Assembly (NCBI GenBank): GCA_030704615.1
Contig: CM060733.1
Location: forward strand, 61,692,001-61,756,000
Length of the DNA stretch: 64,000 nt
Direction: 5' to 3'
Source of the DNA: Takakia lepidozioides
Lineage: Eukaryota; Streptophyta; Takakiopsida; Takakiales; Takakiaceae
Shown: one piece after another, positions 1 through 10,014 of the stretch
Numbering within the stretch: the stretch's first letter is position 1
Layout: each line of letters starts with the position of its first letter
Notes under the pieces: model-generated
What the model was told of the DNA's origin: nothing
Seen by the model: the letters and a program-made list of their open reading frames with translations, nothing else
Database searches by the model: none
Made by a program: the position numbers and the translations under genes

Positions 1-1911
1 ATGATATTGCAAGTGTATCAGGCCTCTTAGCCCCCAATCACATTGAAGAGACCAATGTTGCTAGTGACAGGTGGGCCAGACCATCCAAGTGACACCTGAA
101 GAGGTTGCTTCACTTTACAGAGACATGCGATCTGAGGAAGCACATCCATGTCCCACGGAGGACAGTTGCGATGGAGATTCAGAGTCCAGTGATGAGGAGT
201 TGGTTGATGTGGATGTGTACTAGTACCTAGAATGAGGTATGACTTTCCCCCCCAACTGCCTTCCTCTATCTCAAGTATATGAAGGGTGGTATTGGGCAAA
301 AATTGAATATGTAATCCCGGTTGATTCATGAATAATGTGGGATTCATAAGACTGGCACTAAGGGTTGCCCTTGGGGGTGTCCTTTTGCAGGGTGTTGGAG
401 GTGTCCAACTTACATGGCGTGTCTGTCTGGCAACGTGTCATGACATTATGTCACTATAGACTTTGGAACGGCATGCAAATTTACACATCAGTTCTGCCTT
501 TGGGTACATTGTTGACAAAGTGCATGTGCCTCCAGTTTACATTACATAATTGCCCCAGTGATTTTTGTGGGTCTTATATTGGGCAGGCTCGTGTTTATGG
601 ACCATTGAATACAATGGAGTGCTTTTAAGCTTGGTCCCTACTTATCATATTTTCATTTTTCCCCAAAAGAATCTGGCAATCCGCATAGATGATGCTCTGG
701 CTGGTTGAGTGGGTTATTTGCGTAGATGCATTTTATGGGCAGTTTCTCTCATGCCCAGCTAACAGCCATGTGACTCACTTGTATAGTCCCCCATCTGTGA
801 ATGGCTCAAGCAGGGTGCAGTACATTCAACACTACAATGTTGCTGCCCTGCAGGTGTTCCATGCCTTGCACCACATCATTATTCCCTGATGTCATCCTGC
901 TGCTGTTCTAGCTTGGGGCAGGTCATTGGGGATATGTTACATTAGAGAGAACAACATGAGCTGTTATCTCAGTTGTTTTATCATACAAGAAGCTGAATTC
1001 ATGGGCTCTCCCATTCTTAGAAAACCCCCCCATGGCAAAGTGGGTGGATCGGAACAGACCGTATTGCCAAGCTTCTATTCCAGTAGCACACGGCGTGGAG
1101 CTCCGGGATGGCCTACTATAGGGACGACATGCACAAGGTGATATGTTAGAGTGTATTGGATTTCATATTTTGTTGGTGTTCTTGGTCACTGCCCAAAGAC
1201 TTTTGTTGAGCCCATGTTTTGCATCACTGTCATGAGTGAATTTTTTGATTTGCATGAATTTATCTATCCCCTGAATGCATCATTTGTTCGTCTGTCATTC
1301 CGCAGTATGAGGCTTGCTTTTGATGTTGTCGGCGATCAACAAACACTAAAATGCACGCCGCCATTTGAACGTAACGTCACAAACAGATGCGGTTCCAGAT
1401 CGCCTCTCTAGCATGTTGGCTTCACGTTCCATTCTTCTCCACAAAGCGCCAACGGCCTACTAAGCTGCTTCGTGTGCAACCGTTCCTTTCACTTGCATCC
1501 CCCGCACCACAATATCAAAGCCACTTAACCAATCATATGTAGACACCTCATAAGTTGTTCCATGTCACAGACTCTCCATGTCATGACGACATGTGATGAT
1601 CTGGCAGAATACATTAGAGTGGCAGTCATGAAGTCATATGTCCGTCTAGCAATATGCACACGTCATTCACGTATGGGCATGACCCTGACTGGTAGTCATA
1701 TCCACCATGGCAATATTCCTGGTCAAAGGGTGTTTGACCTGTGTTGCGCAAAGTTCGGAGTCATACAGTCGCATAACCGGCTTCGTCGTGATCTATGTTA
1801 TGACTTCAAAAGGCATTTACGACTGCAAATGGCATTTCTGCCACAAATTGGTCGTGACTGCGCACCCATGGGAGTCATAAAAGCCGCAATCTGTTGTAGT
1901 GTCGGCGAGCA
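1..1911. other. Gene-poor left edge, no gene recognised
   Basis: Only short open frames occur here on either strand, and none shows a recognisable motif or a chain of exons with splice signals. I see no RNA gene and no clear repeat. It is probably intergenic or decayed repeat sequence lying upstream of the PPR-derived remnants. Confidence 0.5.
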
Positions 1912-1975
1912 GTTGTTGAACATGATACGAGCCGATTTCACCACTTTGAAGATGGGTTTGTTCTTGTGGGTATAG
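1912..1975 (+). pseudogene. Fragment of a PPR DYW-domain tail
   Basis: One plus-strand frame reads a peptide containing RFHHFEDG. This is the conserved end of the DYW deaminase domain (usual form [19 protein letters not shown]), and its DNA closely matches the minus-strand DYW tail starting 1.5 kb to the right. The terminal CSCGDYW is lost to a one-base slip (FVLVG appears instead). No PPR repeats could be read upstream, so this is an isolated scrap, probably a duplicated and inverted piece of the neighbouring pseudogene. Confidence 0.5.
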
Positions 1976-2752
1976 TGAATTGATGTTGTGAGTGGCTTGC
2001 TTCATTTATTAAAAGCATCCAGCTGCTTGGTTCATTCGCCAATGCCCTGGGAATGTCGACTATGACATACTTTTAAAGGCATTTCCTCCCCCCGGCATAA
2101 CAACGCAACAAGAGCTGATTGTGGAGTCTACCAACCGGGAGGTGCCCGAGATTGCGCTTTGCACGCACATTATCAAAAGCAATCTGATTACAGGCATCAG
2201 ATCATGATAGCAAACAGAATGTGTATGCCTGCATTGCTATTGGAGCTCCCAATTTGACCACAGATATGATACGTGGCTCTCATTGGATCGCATAATTGTA
2301 TCTCATACAAGAAAAAGAAAGATACTGCAAACATTTTCCTTACCAACAGGAAGCCAGGCAGAGTCTCCTTTGTGATCTTCACTCTACCTAGGAAAGATAT
2401 TTGTTATATGATCTGTAGTCATGCTTGGTTGGGTAGTTGCGCCTTGCCTGTGCATTATAACTAGGGTGATCCTGGGTATAACACATCCCACCCTTAGCAC
2501 AAGAGTTGAGCGTCACACCACATCACAAGGCAAAGTGGAGTCTTGTTGTGACAATGCCGTCACAGCCAAAGGAGGAGCAGTCGACATCTCCCTCTCATTA
2601 GTCATATCCATTATTTTGGTGTACTAATTGTATTAATATTAATTGAACCAACATGATGGATCAAGAGATTCACCCATAAGTTTTTGGGTCCAAATTTGAG
2701 ATATTGGACAGTTACTGGAAGCAAGAGATTTAGAAAAAGAGGTTTGTTTTTC
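1976..2752. other. Intergenic, nothing recognised
   Basis: There are no supported exons or RNA genes. Short frames on both strands look random. It is moderately AT-rich. Confidence 0.5.
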
Positions 2753-3082
2753 GTGATGTGGCTATTGGATATTTATGAGATCTTGCCGCTTGTTTGAGAT
2801 CAGCATCTCAAGTACTTTACAATCACTATGTGAAGTTTCAGGCCACCATGGAATTGGATCTTGGTGAATTATGGCTAGCTTTCGACAACATTCATGCAAG
2901 TTAATCAAGAGCTCTTCATGATGTGGCTATTGGATATTTATGAGATCTTGCCGCTTGTTTGAGATCAGCATCTCAAGTACTTTACAATCACTATGTGAAG
3001 TTTCAGGCCACCATGGAATTGGATCTTGGTGATTTATGGCTAGCTTTTGACATCATTCATGCAAGTTAATCAAGAGCTCCAA
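2753..3082. repeat. 165-bp tandem duplication, two copies
   Basis: The block starting GATGTGGCTATTGGATATTT at about 2755 recurs at about 2920, exactly 165 bp later. The two copies match through the stretch ending TTAATCAAGAGCTC with only a few substitutions. No open frame spans it. It looks like a recent local duplication in non-coding DNA. Confidence 0.85.
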
Positions 3083-3449
3083 ACATGTCCAAATTTAAGA
3101 TGTTGAACAAACTTGTGCATAGGGCTGTCCCTCTAATCAAGCTCATTACGAATTGTATTCACTTTCATCTTCAAGCTTTGGAGAAGGTCCACCACCCACA
3201 CCAGAACTAGCACAGCACGCTGATTTCCTTCCACTATCACCAGAGTCAGTCGAAATCCCCCCTTTGCTCATTACCTGCTCCAGTCAAGTGCAAGTATGGG
3301 CTGACTTCACCTACCCCACTACCATTTCCTGTGGATGTGTAGCAGGAAATGCCCTCAACCAGTACATCATGGTCAATCTTCTCCAGAAATGGTGGATGAA
3401 CTGAGTAGCTACATAGATCAATGAATGAAGCAAGACACTTGCATCTTCT
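3083..3449. other. Intergenic, nothing recognised
   Basis: This short spacer lies between the 165-bp duplication and the DYW pseudogene. I see no coding or RNA signal. Confidence 0.4.
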
Positions 3450-3743
3450 CAAAAAAAATTGTTTCACCAGTAATCCCCGCAAGAACAAACCCCATCTTCA
3501 AAGTGGTGAAAGCGGTTAGCATCCTGTACAACAATTGCGCGGCCAACAATCTTTGAGATGAACTTGGTGGAGGTGTGGCAGTCACCACAATTTTCCAGAA
3601 AAAACTGTTTCCCCCAGTAATCCCCGCAAGAACAAACCCCATCTTCAAAGTGGTGAAAGCGGTTAGCATCCCGTACAACAATTACGCAGCCAACAATCTT
3701 TGAAATGAACTTGGTGGAGGTGTTGCAGTCACCACATACCCGA
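3450..3743 (-). repeat. 147-bp tandem duplication of the DYW tail
   Basis: Two copies of a 147-bp unit lie head to tail with a period of exactly 49 codons; for example TAATCCCCGCAAGAACAAAC starts at 3471 and again at 3618. The frame stays open across both copies, so CGDC...[14 protein letters not shown] is encoded twice in a row, joined by a short linker, before a stop codon. The copies differ by several substitutions. Because the length is a multiple of three, the duplication did not itself break the frame. Confidence 0.9.
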
Positions 3744-5340
3744 AGATTCTTGATGAGCCGGAGTGTACTCCTAGGGGCCGTGCTGATCAGCCCAAAACCA
3801 ATGGCCAGCTTCTCACTGTGGTGACAAAGAGAAAATTCCTTTTGCTCCTCCCCCACATCATGCAATACAAAGCGTGTGTCAGGCAGGCACATACCCTGCC
3901 TCCTTCATCTGTCCAGACAATCTTATCAGCTGAGCATGGATTTCCTTAATTTTGGGGTGCAATTTGTCATCTACAACAAAGGTGTGCACCCTATTGCCAA
4001 CCTCAATGCAGCAGTGACTTGGCTCATTCTAAGCCCCTCTGACCTTCATCATGTTTCGTGCCTTTGCACTATCGTCCCACCTGCCAGCTGTAGCATAGAT
4101 GTTTGATAGCAACACATAAGTCGCAACATTATGTTCATCCCACTTGAGAATAGATGTTGCTGCACGTTCAGCCATCTCCACATTGCCATGGATTCTGCAA
4201 GCACCAAGCAAGGCCCTCCAAACCATAGCATTTGGTTTCATTGGCATTTTGTTAATAGCTCCTCTGCCTCATCCAATTGCCCCATATGTCCAAGAAGGTC
4301 CACCATGCAGCCAAAGTGCTTTACTGTCGGAGAGACATCATGATGTTGACTCAAGGAATCAAAGTTGCGTCTTCAGCAGAGAGAAGACATATAAAGGTGA
4401 TACTGTCCAGCTTCAAGCTTTCTGTTTGCATTCCTTCATAATATAGTTGTAGGGCTTCCCTATGACAACCATGCTGGGCATATTCTGCAGTCATAGCATT
4501 CCAGGACGCCACATCTCGATCAGCCATATTGTTGAACACTCCATTTGCATCCTCCATGCTCCCACATTTGGCATACATGTCCACGAGGGCATTATTTAGA
4601 GTGACATTTGGTACAATACCAGCTCTGACGATGTCACCATGGACCTCTTTGCCCTTTTCCAAGGCTGCCACCCTTGCACATGCATTGCAAACACAAAAAA
4701 ACGTGATGTGATTGGGCTTCATCTCTTCTTGCATCATTTGCTCATATGTCTGCAAAGCCTTAGTCCCGTGCCCTGCTGTGCATATCTTGCAATCATTGCG
4801 TTCCACGACACCACATCATGTTCAGCGGTAGTGTCAAACACTCCCTTTGAATCTTCAATGCTCCCACATTTGGCATACACGTCCACAAGGGTACTGTGCA
4901 GAATAACATCTGGTACACTTCCAGCTTTGACGATGTTACCATGGACCTCTTTGCCCTTTTCAAGAGCTGCCAAGCTTGCACATGCCTTGCAAACACAAAC
5001 AAACGTGATGCGGTTGGGCTTCACCCTTTCCCACATCATCTGCTCAATACATCTTCAATGCTCCCACATTTGGCATACATGTCCACCAGGGCAGTGTTCA
5101 GAATGACGTCTGGTACTATTCCAGCTTTGACGATATCACCATGGACCTCTTTGCCCTTTTCCAAGGCTGCAAGGCTTGCACACGCATTGCAAATCAAACA
5201 AACGTGATATGGTTGGTATTGATATTTGCTCATAGGTCTCCAAAGCCTCCATCCTAGACCGTGCTGTGCATATTCTGCGATCATCACGTTCCATGACACC
5301 ATTCCATTGCGTTCCATGGAATGTGAACGCCCTCGTTGCG
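3464..5340 (-). pseudogene. Decayed PPR-DYW gene (PLS class)
   Basis: PPR-DYW proteins are organellar RNA C-to-U editing factors; the DYW domain is the cytidine deaminase. Read on the minus strand from right to left, this region gives several PPR units of the form ALEKGKEVHGDIVKAG and ALVDMYAKCGS, then an E-type stretch with LLGACRIHGNVEMAERAA near 4200-4130 and YVLLSNIYATAGRWDD near 4110-4060. The DYW domain follows, with [17 protein letters not shown] and CSCGDYW near 3810-3600. The frame changes at about 5040, 4800, 4350, 4250 and 4030, and part of the E+ region is missing, so it cannot make a full protein. It resembles the PPR gene at 58.4-61.3 kb and may be a relative. The DYW tail itself is intact and duplicated. 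Confidence 0.85.
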
Positions 5341-5520
5341 TAGGGACGCGTTTGGAAAGCACGGAGACAACTGTTGTACGAGGAAATGCACGATGAGGGT
5401 AACAAAACCCTTGATTGGGGTGGCCATGTATGTGACGACGTGGCATACATCTGTCGTGCGCATACATATCGCTACACAACTACATCGCTGTCCAAAACCA
5501 CACAACACATGTGCACACCA

Positions 5521-5640
5521 CACACTAGTATACCACTAGTCCACCACTAGTCCAGCCACTAGTCCAACCACTAGGCTACAACTAGTCAGTCACTAGGCTG
5601 CCACTATGCTGCCCACTATGGCAGTCACTAGTCCACACAA
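5521..5640. repeat. Irregular CCACTAGTCC-type short tandem repeat
   Basis: About ten degenerate copies of a 10-15-bp unit built on CACTAG or CACTAGTCC follow each other directly beside the left 135-bp repeat of the retroelement. The spacing is irregular, so this is a decayed microsatellite-like array and not a clean minisatellite. Confidence 0.7.
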
Positions 5641-5642
5641 TA

Positions 5643-5777
5643 GATAAGGAAGAAGAATACAAGCACAAGCTCATGCGAGCTCACAAAGCTGAAGCGTAAA
5701 CTCATGCATATATAACCTCATCACTCAAATACAAGTCAAGCCAAGTGCACCCCACGCCATGGGGAATCCACACTACG
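5643..5777 (-). repeat. Left 135-bp terminal direct repeat of the retroelement
   Basis: This 135-bp block is repeated in the same orientation at 16094-16228 with one difference (GCGTAAAC here, GCATAAAC there). In element orientation (minus strand) it starts around TGTGGATTCCCC, carries a TATA-like TTATATATGCATGAG, and ends in CTTCTTCCTTATC, which fits a short LTR or an LTR part containing a promoter. The integrase frame runs straight into it with no purine-rich tract, so its status as an authentic 3' LTR is uncertain. Confidence 0.75.
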
Positions 5778-6606
5778 AGGCAAGTGATGCTTGTTTGCTG
5801 AACCTGTAGCCCATGGCTAACCAAAGAACCTGAAGATCCCAATCTCCTAGGTGTCCCTTCTGCAAGCCATACTTTCGCAAACCCCTCTTCACCGTCTGAA
5901 CAACTCTCTCTGCTAAGCCATCGGCCTCAGGATGATCCCGAGAAGTGGTGCGGTGGTCTATCAAGGCTTTATCACACAAAGCCTGAAACTCCCCCAAAAA
6001 TTCTCTCCCTTGGTCCGTGAGTACCTCAGCTGGAGCACCAAATCGGCTAAGCACACGATCCAAGAATGCATACGCAGCCCCTTCACTAGCCTTGTCAGGC
6101 AATGGAACCAACTCAATCCACTTGGAGAAGTGCTCCACCATCACCAACACATATCTGTGGTGGCGCATAGTCAGTGGCAACGGTCCTGCGAAGTCAAGAC
6201 TCCACCTGTAGCCCAATCCCATGATTGGTAAAGGATGCAACTGTGGTGTAGGGGCGTTGAATGAAGCACGCACCCTGTCACACACCATGCACCTAGCCAA
6301 ACTGTTGCACCTCTGTATGCATACCACGCCACCAATACTGCCCTGCAGTAAACTGTGAGTGCGTCGCACTCCAAAATGCCCCAACTCCTCATGGGCATGC
6401 GCACTAACCGTGCACGCTGTGTGGGGTGAGGCACAATCCTCACCCGACCATCCTCCCACACTCGAAGTAGGTGTATCCCCTCCCACTTGAACCTCTTGGC
6501 TCGTTGCAGGATCCGATCCCTCTCCCTGGCAGTCACAATGGCTGCGTGTCTCCCGTGCGGAGGTAGTCCAACACAGCCGAATCCTCATGTATATCTCTGG
6601 CACCAC
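5773..6606 (-). pseudogene. Integrase, C-terminally truncated
   Basis: An open frame of about 277 codons carries the HHCC zinc-binding region (HEELGHFGVRRTHSLL, then CMVC) near residues 70-110, followed by the DDE catalytic core: first Asp in WSLDFAGPLP, second Asp in VLTDQGREF, Glu in ADGLAERVVQTV. The protein ends shortly after WLAMGYRFSKQASLAS, just where family members continue into a YSPY-type segment and the C-terminal DNA-binding module. The stop codon TAG is created at the junction with the 135-bp repeat. The core looks intact, but the truncation should impair integration. The frame continues from the RNase H segment on its right. Confidence 0.85.
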
Positions 6607-7230
6607 CTAGCTCATCACTAGCCTCAGGTCCTCAGACACTCCGTCTACAGTCATCCCTGTTGTAGGTCCAATCTGACCTCCCGATGCCAAGATACACAAA
6701 AATGCAGATGCGTGCCATCCCGGCACCATCTCCTCGTCCGTCTCACCATGCCACCGAGCTCCAGTGTCATCCTGCTGGCTCATGCATGGATTGCGACTCA
6801 ATCCATCCGCATCCCGATTGACCAAACCCGGTCGATGCACAACCTGAAAGTCATACTCCTGGAGTATAAGTGCCCACCGTGCAAGCTTCCCCGTAAGCTT
6901 GTCTGACTCCATCAACCACTTGAGTGGCTGGTGATCCGTGACAAGGGTGAAAAGATTGCCGTATAGATAGCACCTGAAGTGTGCCACGGCCCACACTGCA
7001 GCTAAGCACTCTCCCTCATATGAGCTGTACTTAGCCTCTGCAGCGTTGTTCGAGCGGCTAGCGTAAGCCACTACGAACTCTCTTCCCTCATCATCCACCT
7101 GTGTGAGCACCGCTCCAAGCCCCAGCATGCTCCAATCCGTATGCAGCTGAAAGGGACGCCCCCTGATAGGTCGTCTCAAGATAGGCGCCGAGGTCAACTC
7201 GCCTTGAGCTCTTGAAAAGCTCGTGCTCAT
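6607..7230 (-). pseudogene. RNase H domain of gypsy pol
   Basis: This segment degrades the RNA strand of the RNA/DNA hybrid during reverse transcription. It shows the Ty3-type RNase H signature: Asp in HTDWSMLGLGAVLTQ, Glu in YSSYEGECLAAVWAV, Asp in LVTDHQPLKWLM, and the tail VVHRPGLVNRDADGLSR. The stretch is open for about 200 codons and is the best preserved part of pol. It overlaps the end of the RT fragment in a different frame, which marks a frameshift near 7200. Confidence 0.85.
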
Positions 7231-8075
7231 CTTCCCACTGCCACTCCTGGTCCACCTTGGTCAGCTTGGTTAGAGCCTTTGCAATGGTACTAAATCCCTT
7301 GACAAACCGTCTATAATAGTTTGCCAACCCCATGAAAGCTCGAACTCGGCTCACATCCGTGGGGCGTGGAATTTGTGCAATGGCCTCTACCTTAGTCTGC
7401 TGTACCCCCAATCCTCCAGGATATATCATGTGACCCAGATACTCAATCTGGTTGTGGAAAAACTTGCACTTCCCCGGATGCAACTTCAATCCGTGCGCTC
7501 TCAAGCGCTCCAATACCACCTGAAAGGTGTCTCTCATGCTCCTCCATCGTAACACTAAAGATGATGATGTCATCTATGTAGCACCGAGCAAAGTCCACCC
7601 CTGCTAGAATCCTATCCATGACTCTCTGAAACTCTGCAGGAGCATTCTTAAGCCCAATGGTAAGAACCGCCACTGATATAGGCAATCCTTGCCGTGCTCA
7701 TTGATCCCCCAGAATGCCGTCTTCTGCTTGTCCGCCTCCTTGATTGGCAACTGGTGATATCCGGATCGTAAATCCAAAGTGCTAAAGGCCTTAGCATGCC
7801 CGATGGCATCAAAGATCTCCTCTGGTGTTGGCATGGCATACTTATCGGACTTGGTCTGACGATTTACAGGCCGGTAATCACCGCACATACGTCTCTCCGT
7901 CCAATTGCCATAGACATCCTTCTTGGCTGGCATCTGTGGCTGAAGCATACTCTCCACCAGAGAGCTCCACCAAACCTGCCTCCTCCCAGAGATCTTGAGT
8001 CCTCATCTGAATCAAAGACCTCTCCATGTCACTGTATCTATAGGGTCTCCGAAAGATTGGCGTGTCAGTGGCCAA
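7091..8075 (-). pseudogene. Reverse transcriptase domain, frameshifted
   Basis: This is the RNA-dependent DNA polymerase of the element. Read on the minus strand it gives RMCGDYRPVNRQT and the catalytic Asp in FSTLDLRSGYHQLPI near 7800, then a frame change to LKNAPAEFQRVMDRIL and the catalytic YIDDIIIF near 7580. After another change it gives the thumb and connection region with HPGKCKFFHNQIEYLGHMI and VRAFMGLANYYRRFVKGFS. All expected motifs are present and the YIDD box is intact, but at least two frameshifts split the domain. The long IEYLGH...NYYRRF stretch is typical of Ty3/gypsy elements. Confidence 0.88.
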
Positions 8076-8277
8076 CTCAACGGATCTCTTGACCCTTCAG
8101 TGCTCCCAAGTCCTTCAAACTGAAGGCAAAGCAATTCCTGTAAGCCCTCAGGAACCGCCGTATACGTCGTCTCTCTCCTCCGGTGACAATGGGTCCAATG
8201 TCAGGCTCCCAATTGTCCTCCGTAACTGCAACCTTAAGTCCAGTGGGCTTAGAGGTAGAGGACGCGTCCAGTGGTTG

Positions 8278-8566
8278 CTATGTTGCAACCTCTTGAGCAG
8301 TACTCCCTGCCTGCTCAGTCAATGACAAGGCCTCATCCTGCCCCATCATCTCATCCTTGAGGACCTCCTCAACCCGAGAAGAATCCCCAACCTCATCCAT
8401 CACAGCCGCCTTGGCTGCCAACTCCCTCTGAACCTCGAGCACCTCCCACGTGTGCCATGGATGCATGCACCCCGTGGTCCTCACATGCTCGCCCCCACTC
8501 ACTGCCTGTACCGTCTCGGTAGGCAGAGAGACCATTGAGGGAAGTGTACTCCGCACTCTGCGTTGC
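8278..8566 (-). pseudogene. Pol linker between methyltransferase and RT
   Basis: An open segment of about 90 codons rich in Glu, Val and Ala joins the methyltransferase to the reverse transcriptase. It contains no motif I recognise. Its position inside pol suggests a spacer, possibly with a protease cleavage site. Confidence 0.4.
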
Positions 8567-9514
8567 TCAGCCAGCCAAGCTGATAATCCAGGTCAAGCAA
8601 TTGAGATCCATTGCTTGCCCCAACACTTGACGACGTGATGCCTCAGAAAGAGACGACACCGCCGTGGTACCAGTGGTAAAACCCATTGCCCGCTCACGCT
8701 CGTCAGCATTAGGCTCCACTAACTGCTGCAACTGAGCATCCCACAGGAGGCCAGGTCCACTATCCCGGAAAGCATGCGATCCTGGGAAGCTGAGCAGTGT
8801 AGGTAATGCTGCTCGTGGTTGACCCACCTTGTTGACCACTGCCAAAGGCGAACGGTCATCGTGTCTCACACGCTGAGACTGCCTCCCTGTGTCCAGAATG
8901 TTATCCACTGTGAGATGTGCTGGCCGCTGCACCCCCCATCAAATGCACGCTTGAGCAGTGCGGGTGACATCAAGTTAGTCCACCATAGCCGTGGACGATG
9001 AGCCCGTGACCCACTGTAGCTGCATCTAGCAACACTGCTGACCCAAGCCACGACCGGACTTGATGCACACTGGCCATCACCCTGGCCCGAGAATCGCCCA
9101 TCAGTGGCACATTCTCCAAGATGTATGCTGGAGATACAGCTTGATGAAGCTGCAAGTGGCGCAAAACCCGCACCATCTCCCAAAACAGACCGACCTCGAG
9201 TCTCGCAATCCATTGCCATGCCCGGCTGATGAATGCCCTTGGCAGGGCCAACCTGCCACTACCAGATCAATGGAGCCAACCCGCTCCAAATCCTGCGCCC
9301 CCAGCAACGAAATGTCTGCTGAAGAATTGCTCCGACAACAACTCAGGTACCGCTGCACCAACTGAGCAACATGGCGAAGTGAAACGTGCAGTCTCATCCC
9401 TCTCCACATACAGGTAACGCCGAACTCGTACACCTGCTGTAACACAGCAGCCAATCCGGTGCTGATCCCGCCAAACAAGTCCAGAAGACAAATGCCTTCA
9501 TCCGATACTGCCAC
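8567..9514 (-). pseudogene. C5 cytosine DNA methyltransferase in pol, frameshifted
   Basis: The enzyme family transfers a methyl group from S-adenosylmethionine to C5 of cytosine. All core motifs appear in canonical order on the minus strand: motif I LLDLFGGISTG (about 9487-9455), motif II YLYVERDETAR (about 9410), catalytic motif IV GWPCQGHSSAG with Cys at about 9244, motif VI ILENVP (about 9116), motif VIII AHRPRLWWTNL (about 9003), motif IX PNADERERAMGF (about 8710) and motif X RRQVLGQAMDLNCL (about 8630). The domain is about 310 residues, and at least four frame changes break it. The order is not the permuted order of plant DRM enzymes. Motifs VIII-X recall DNMT3, while PCQ in motif IV is more like bacterial or CMT enzymes. 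No reader domain (BAH, chromodomain, PWWP, ADD) is seen. It is embedded between protease and RT, so it belongs to the element. Confidence 0.9.
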
Positions 9515-10014
9515 ACAATAGGTGTGGTGTCCAATGGAGACAATTGAGGTGGTCCTGGTGCAATCCCCACACTCTCCTCCTCTCCTGACGGTACAAAAGC
9601 CTCCACCCAGGCTTGTTGCACCCGTCGATCAGCATCCCGCTGCAAATCCTTGCTCGTGCCCCACAATGGAGTCTGAGCAACCATGGTAGGCAACTCCGCC
9701 ATACCATACATGTCATCCTGCTCTCCGGAGGTGGTACATCCTCTGAATGAGCATTGCCCTCAAGCAACTCTCTAGGCCAACTCACTGCCGCTGTGAATGC
9801 TGCTAGTGTCGGCATCTTGCCTCGCTGGGCAACCGCAACTCCTCCTATGAACGTCACAGGGAGCTGCACACGCCGGCCCTCCCCTGACTGCCATGCAGGC
9901 CTATAGGAAGCTGACTCCTCCCAAAAATCCAGGGTGAAGCCCATGGGGTACAACACTGCCCACCAACCAGGACATCGTATGAGACTGCGTCTGTCACAAT
10001 GGCCTTGGCTCGCA
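9515..10014 (-). pseudogene. Protease C-terminal extension and linker
   Basis: Downstream of the protease active site one frame reads GWWAVLYPMGFTLDFWEESASYRPAWQ and then VQLPVTFIGGV. I associate this kind of tail with retropepsin domains of related plant elements. It is followed by a linker reaching SPLDTTPIVWQ that abuts methyltransferase motif I. Frame changes occur near 9,700 and 9,500. The continuity of protease, linker and methyltransferase implies a single fused polyprotein. Confidence 0.6.

Noticed and set aside
1562-1975. A 137-codon plus-strand open frame as a gene
   Set aside because: Only its end matches the DYW tail, and in a different frame; the rest has no motif and no conserved pattern.
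5643-5777. Reading the two 135-bp repeats as unrelated insertions of a small element
   Set aside because: Same orientation, 99% identity and position exactly at the element's two ends fit terminal repeats better, although the missing polypurine tract leaves doubt.
9060-9417. Plus-strand open frames over the methyltransferase
   Set aside because: They are antisense shadows; the minus strand carries the conserved motifs in order.
8567-9514. Host DRM- or MET1-type methyltransferase gene interrupted by a transposon
   Set aside because: Motif order is not DRM-like, no host reader domains or introns are seen, and the domain is flanked directly by protease and RT linkers of the same element.
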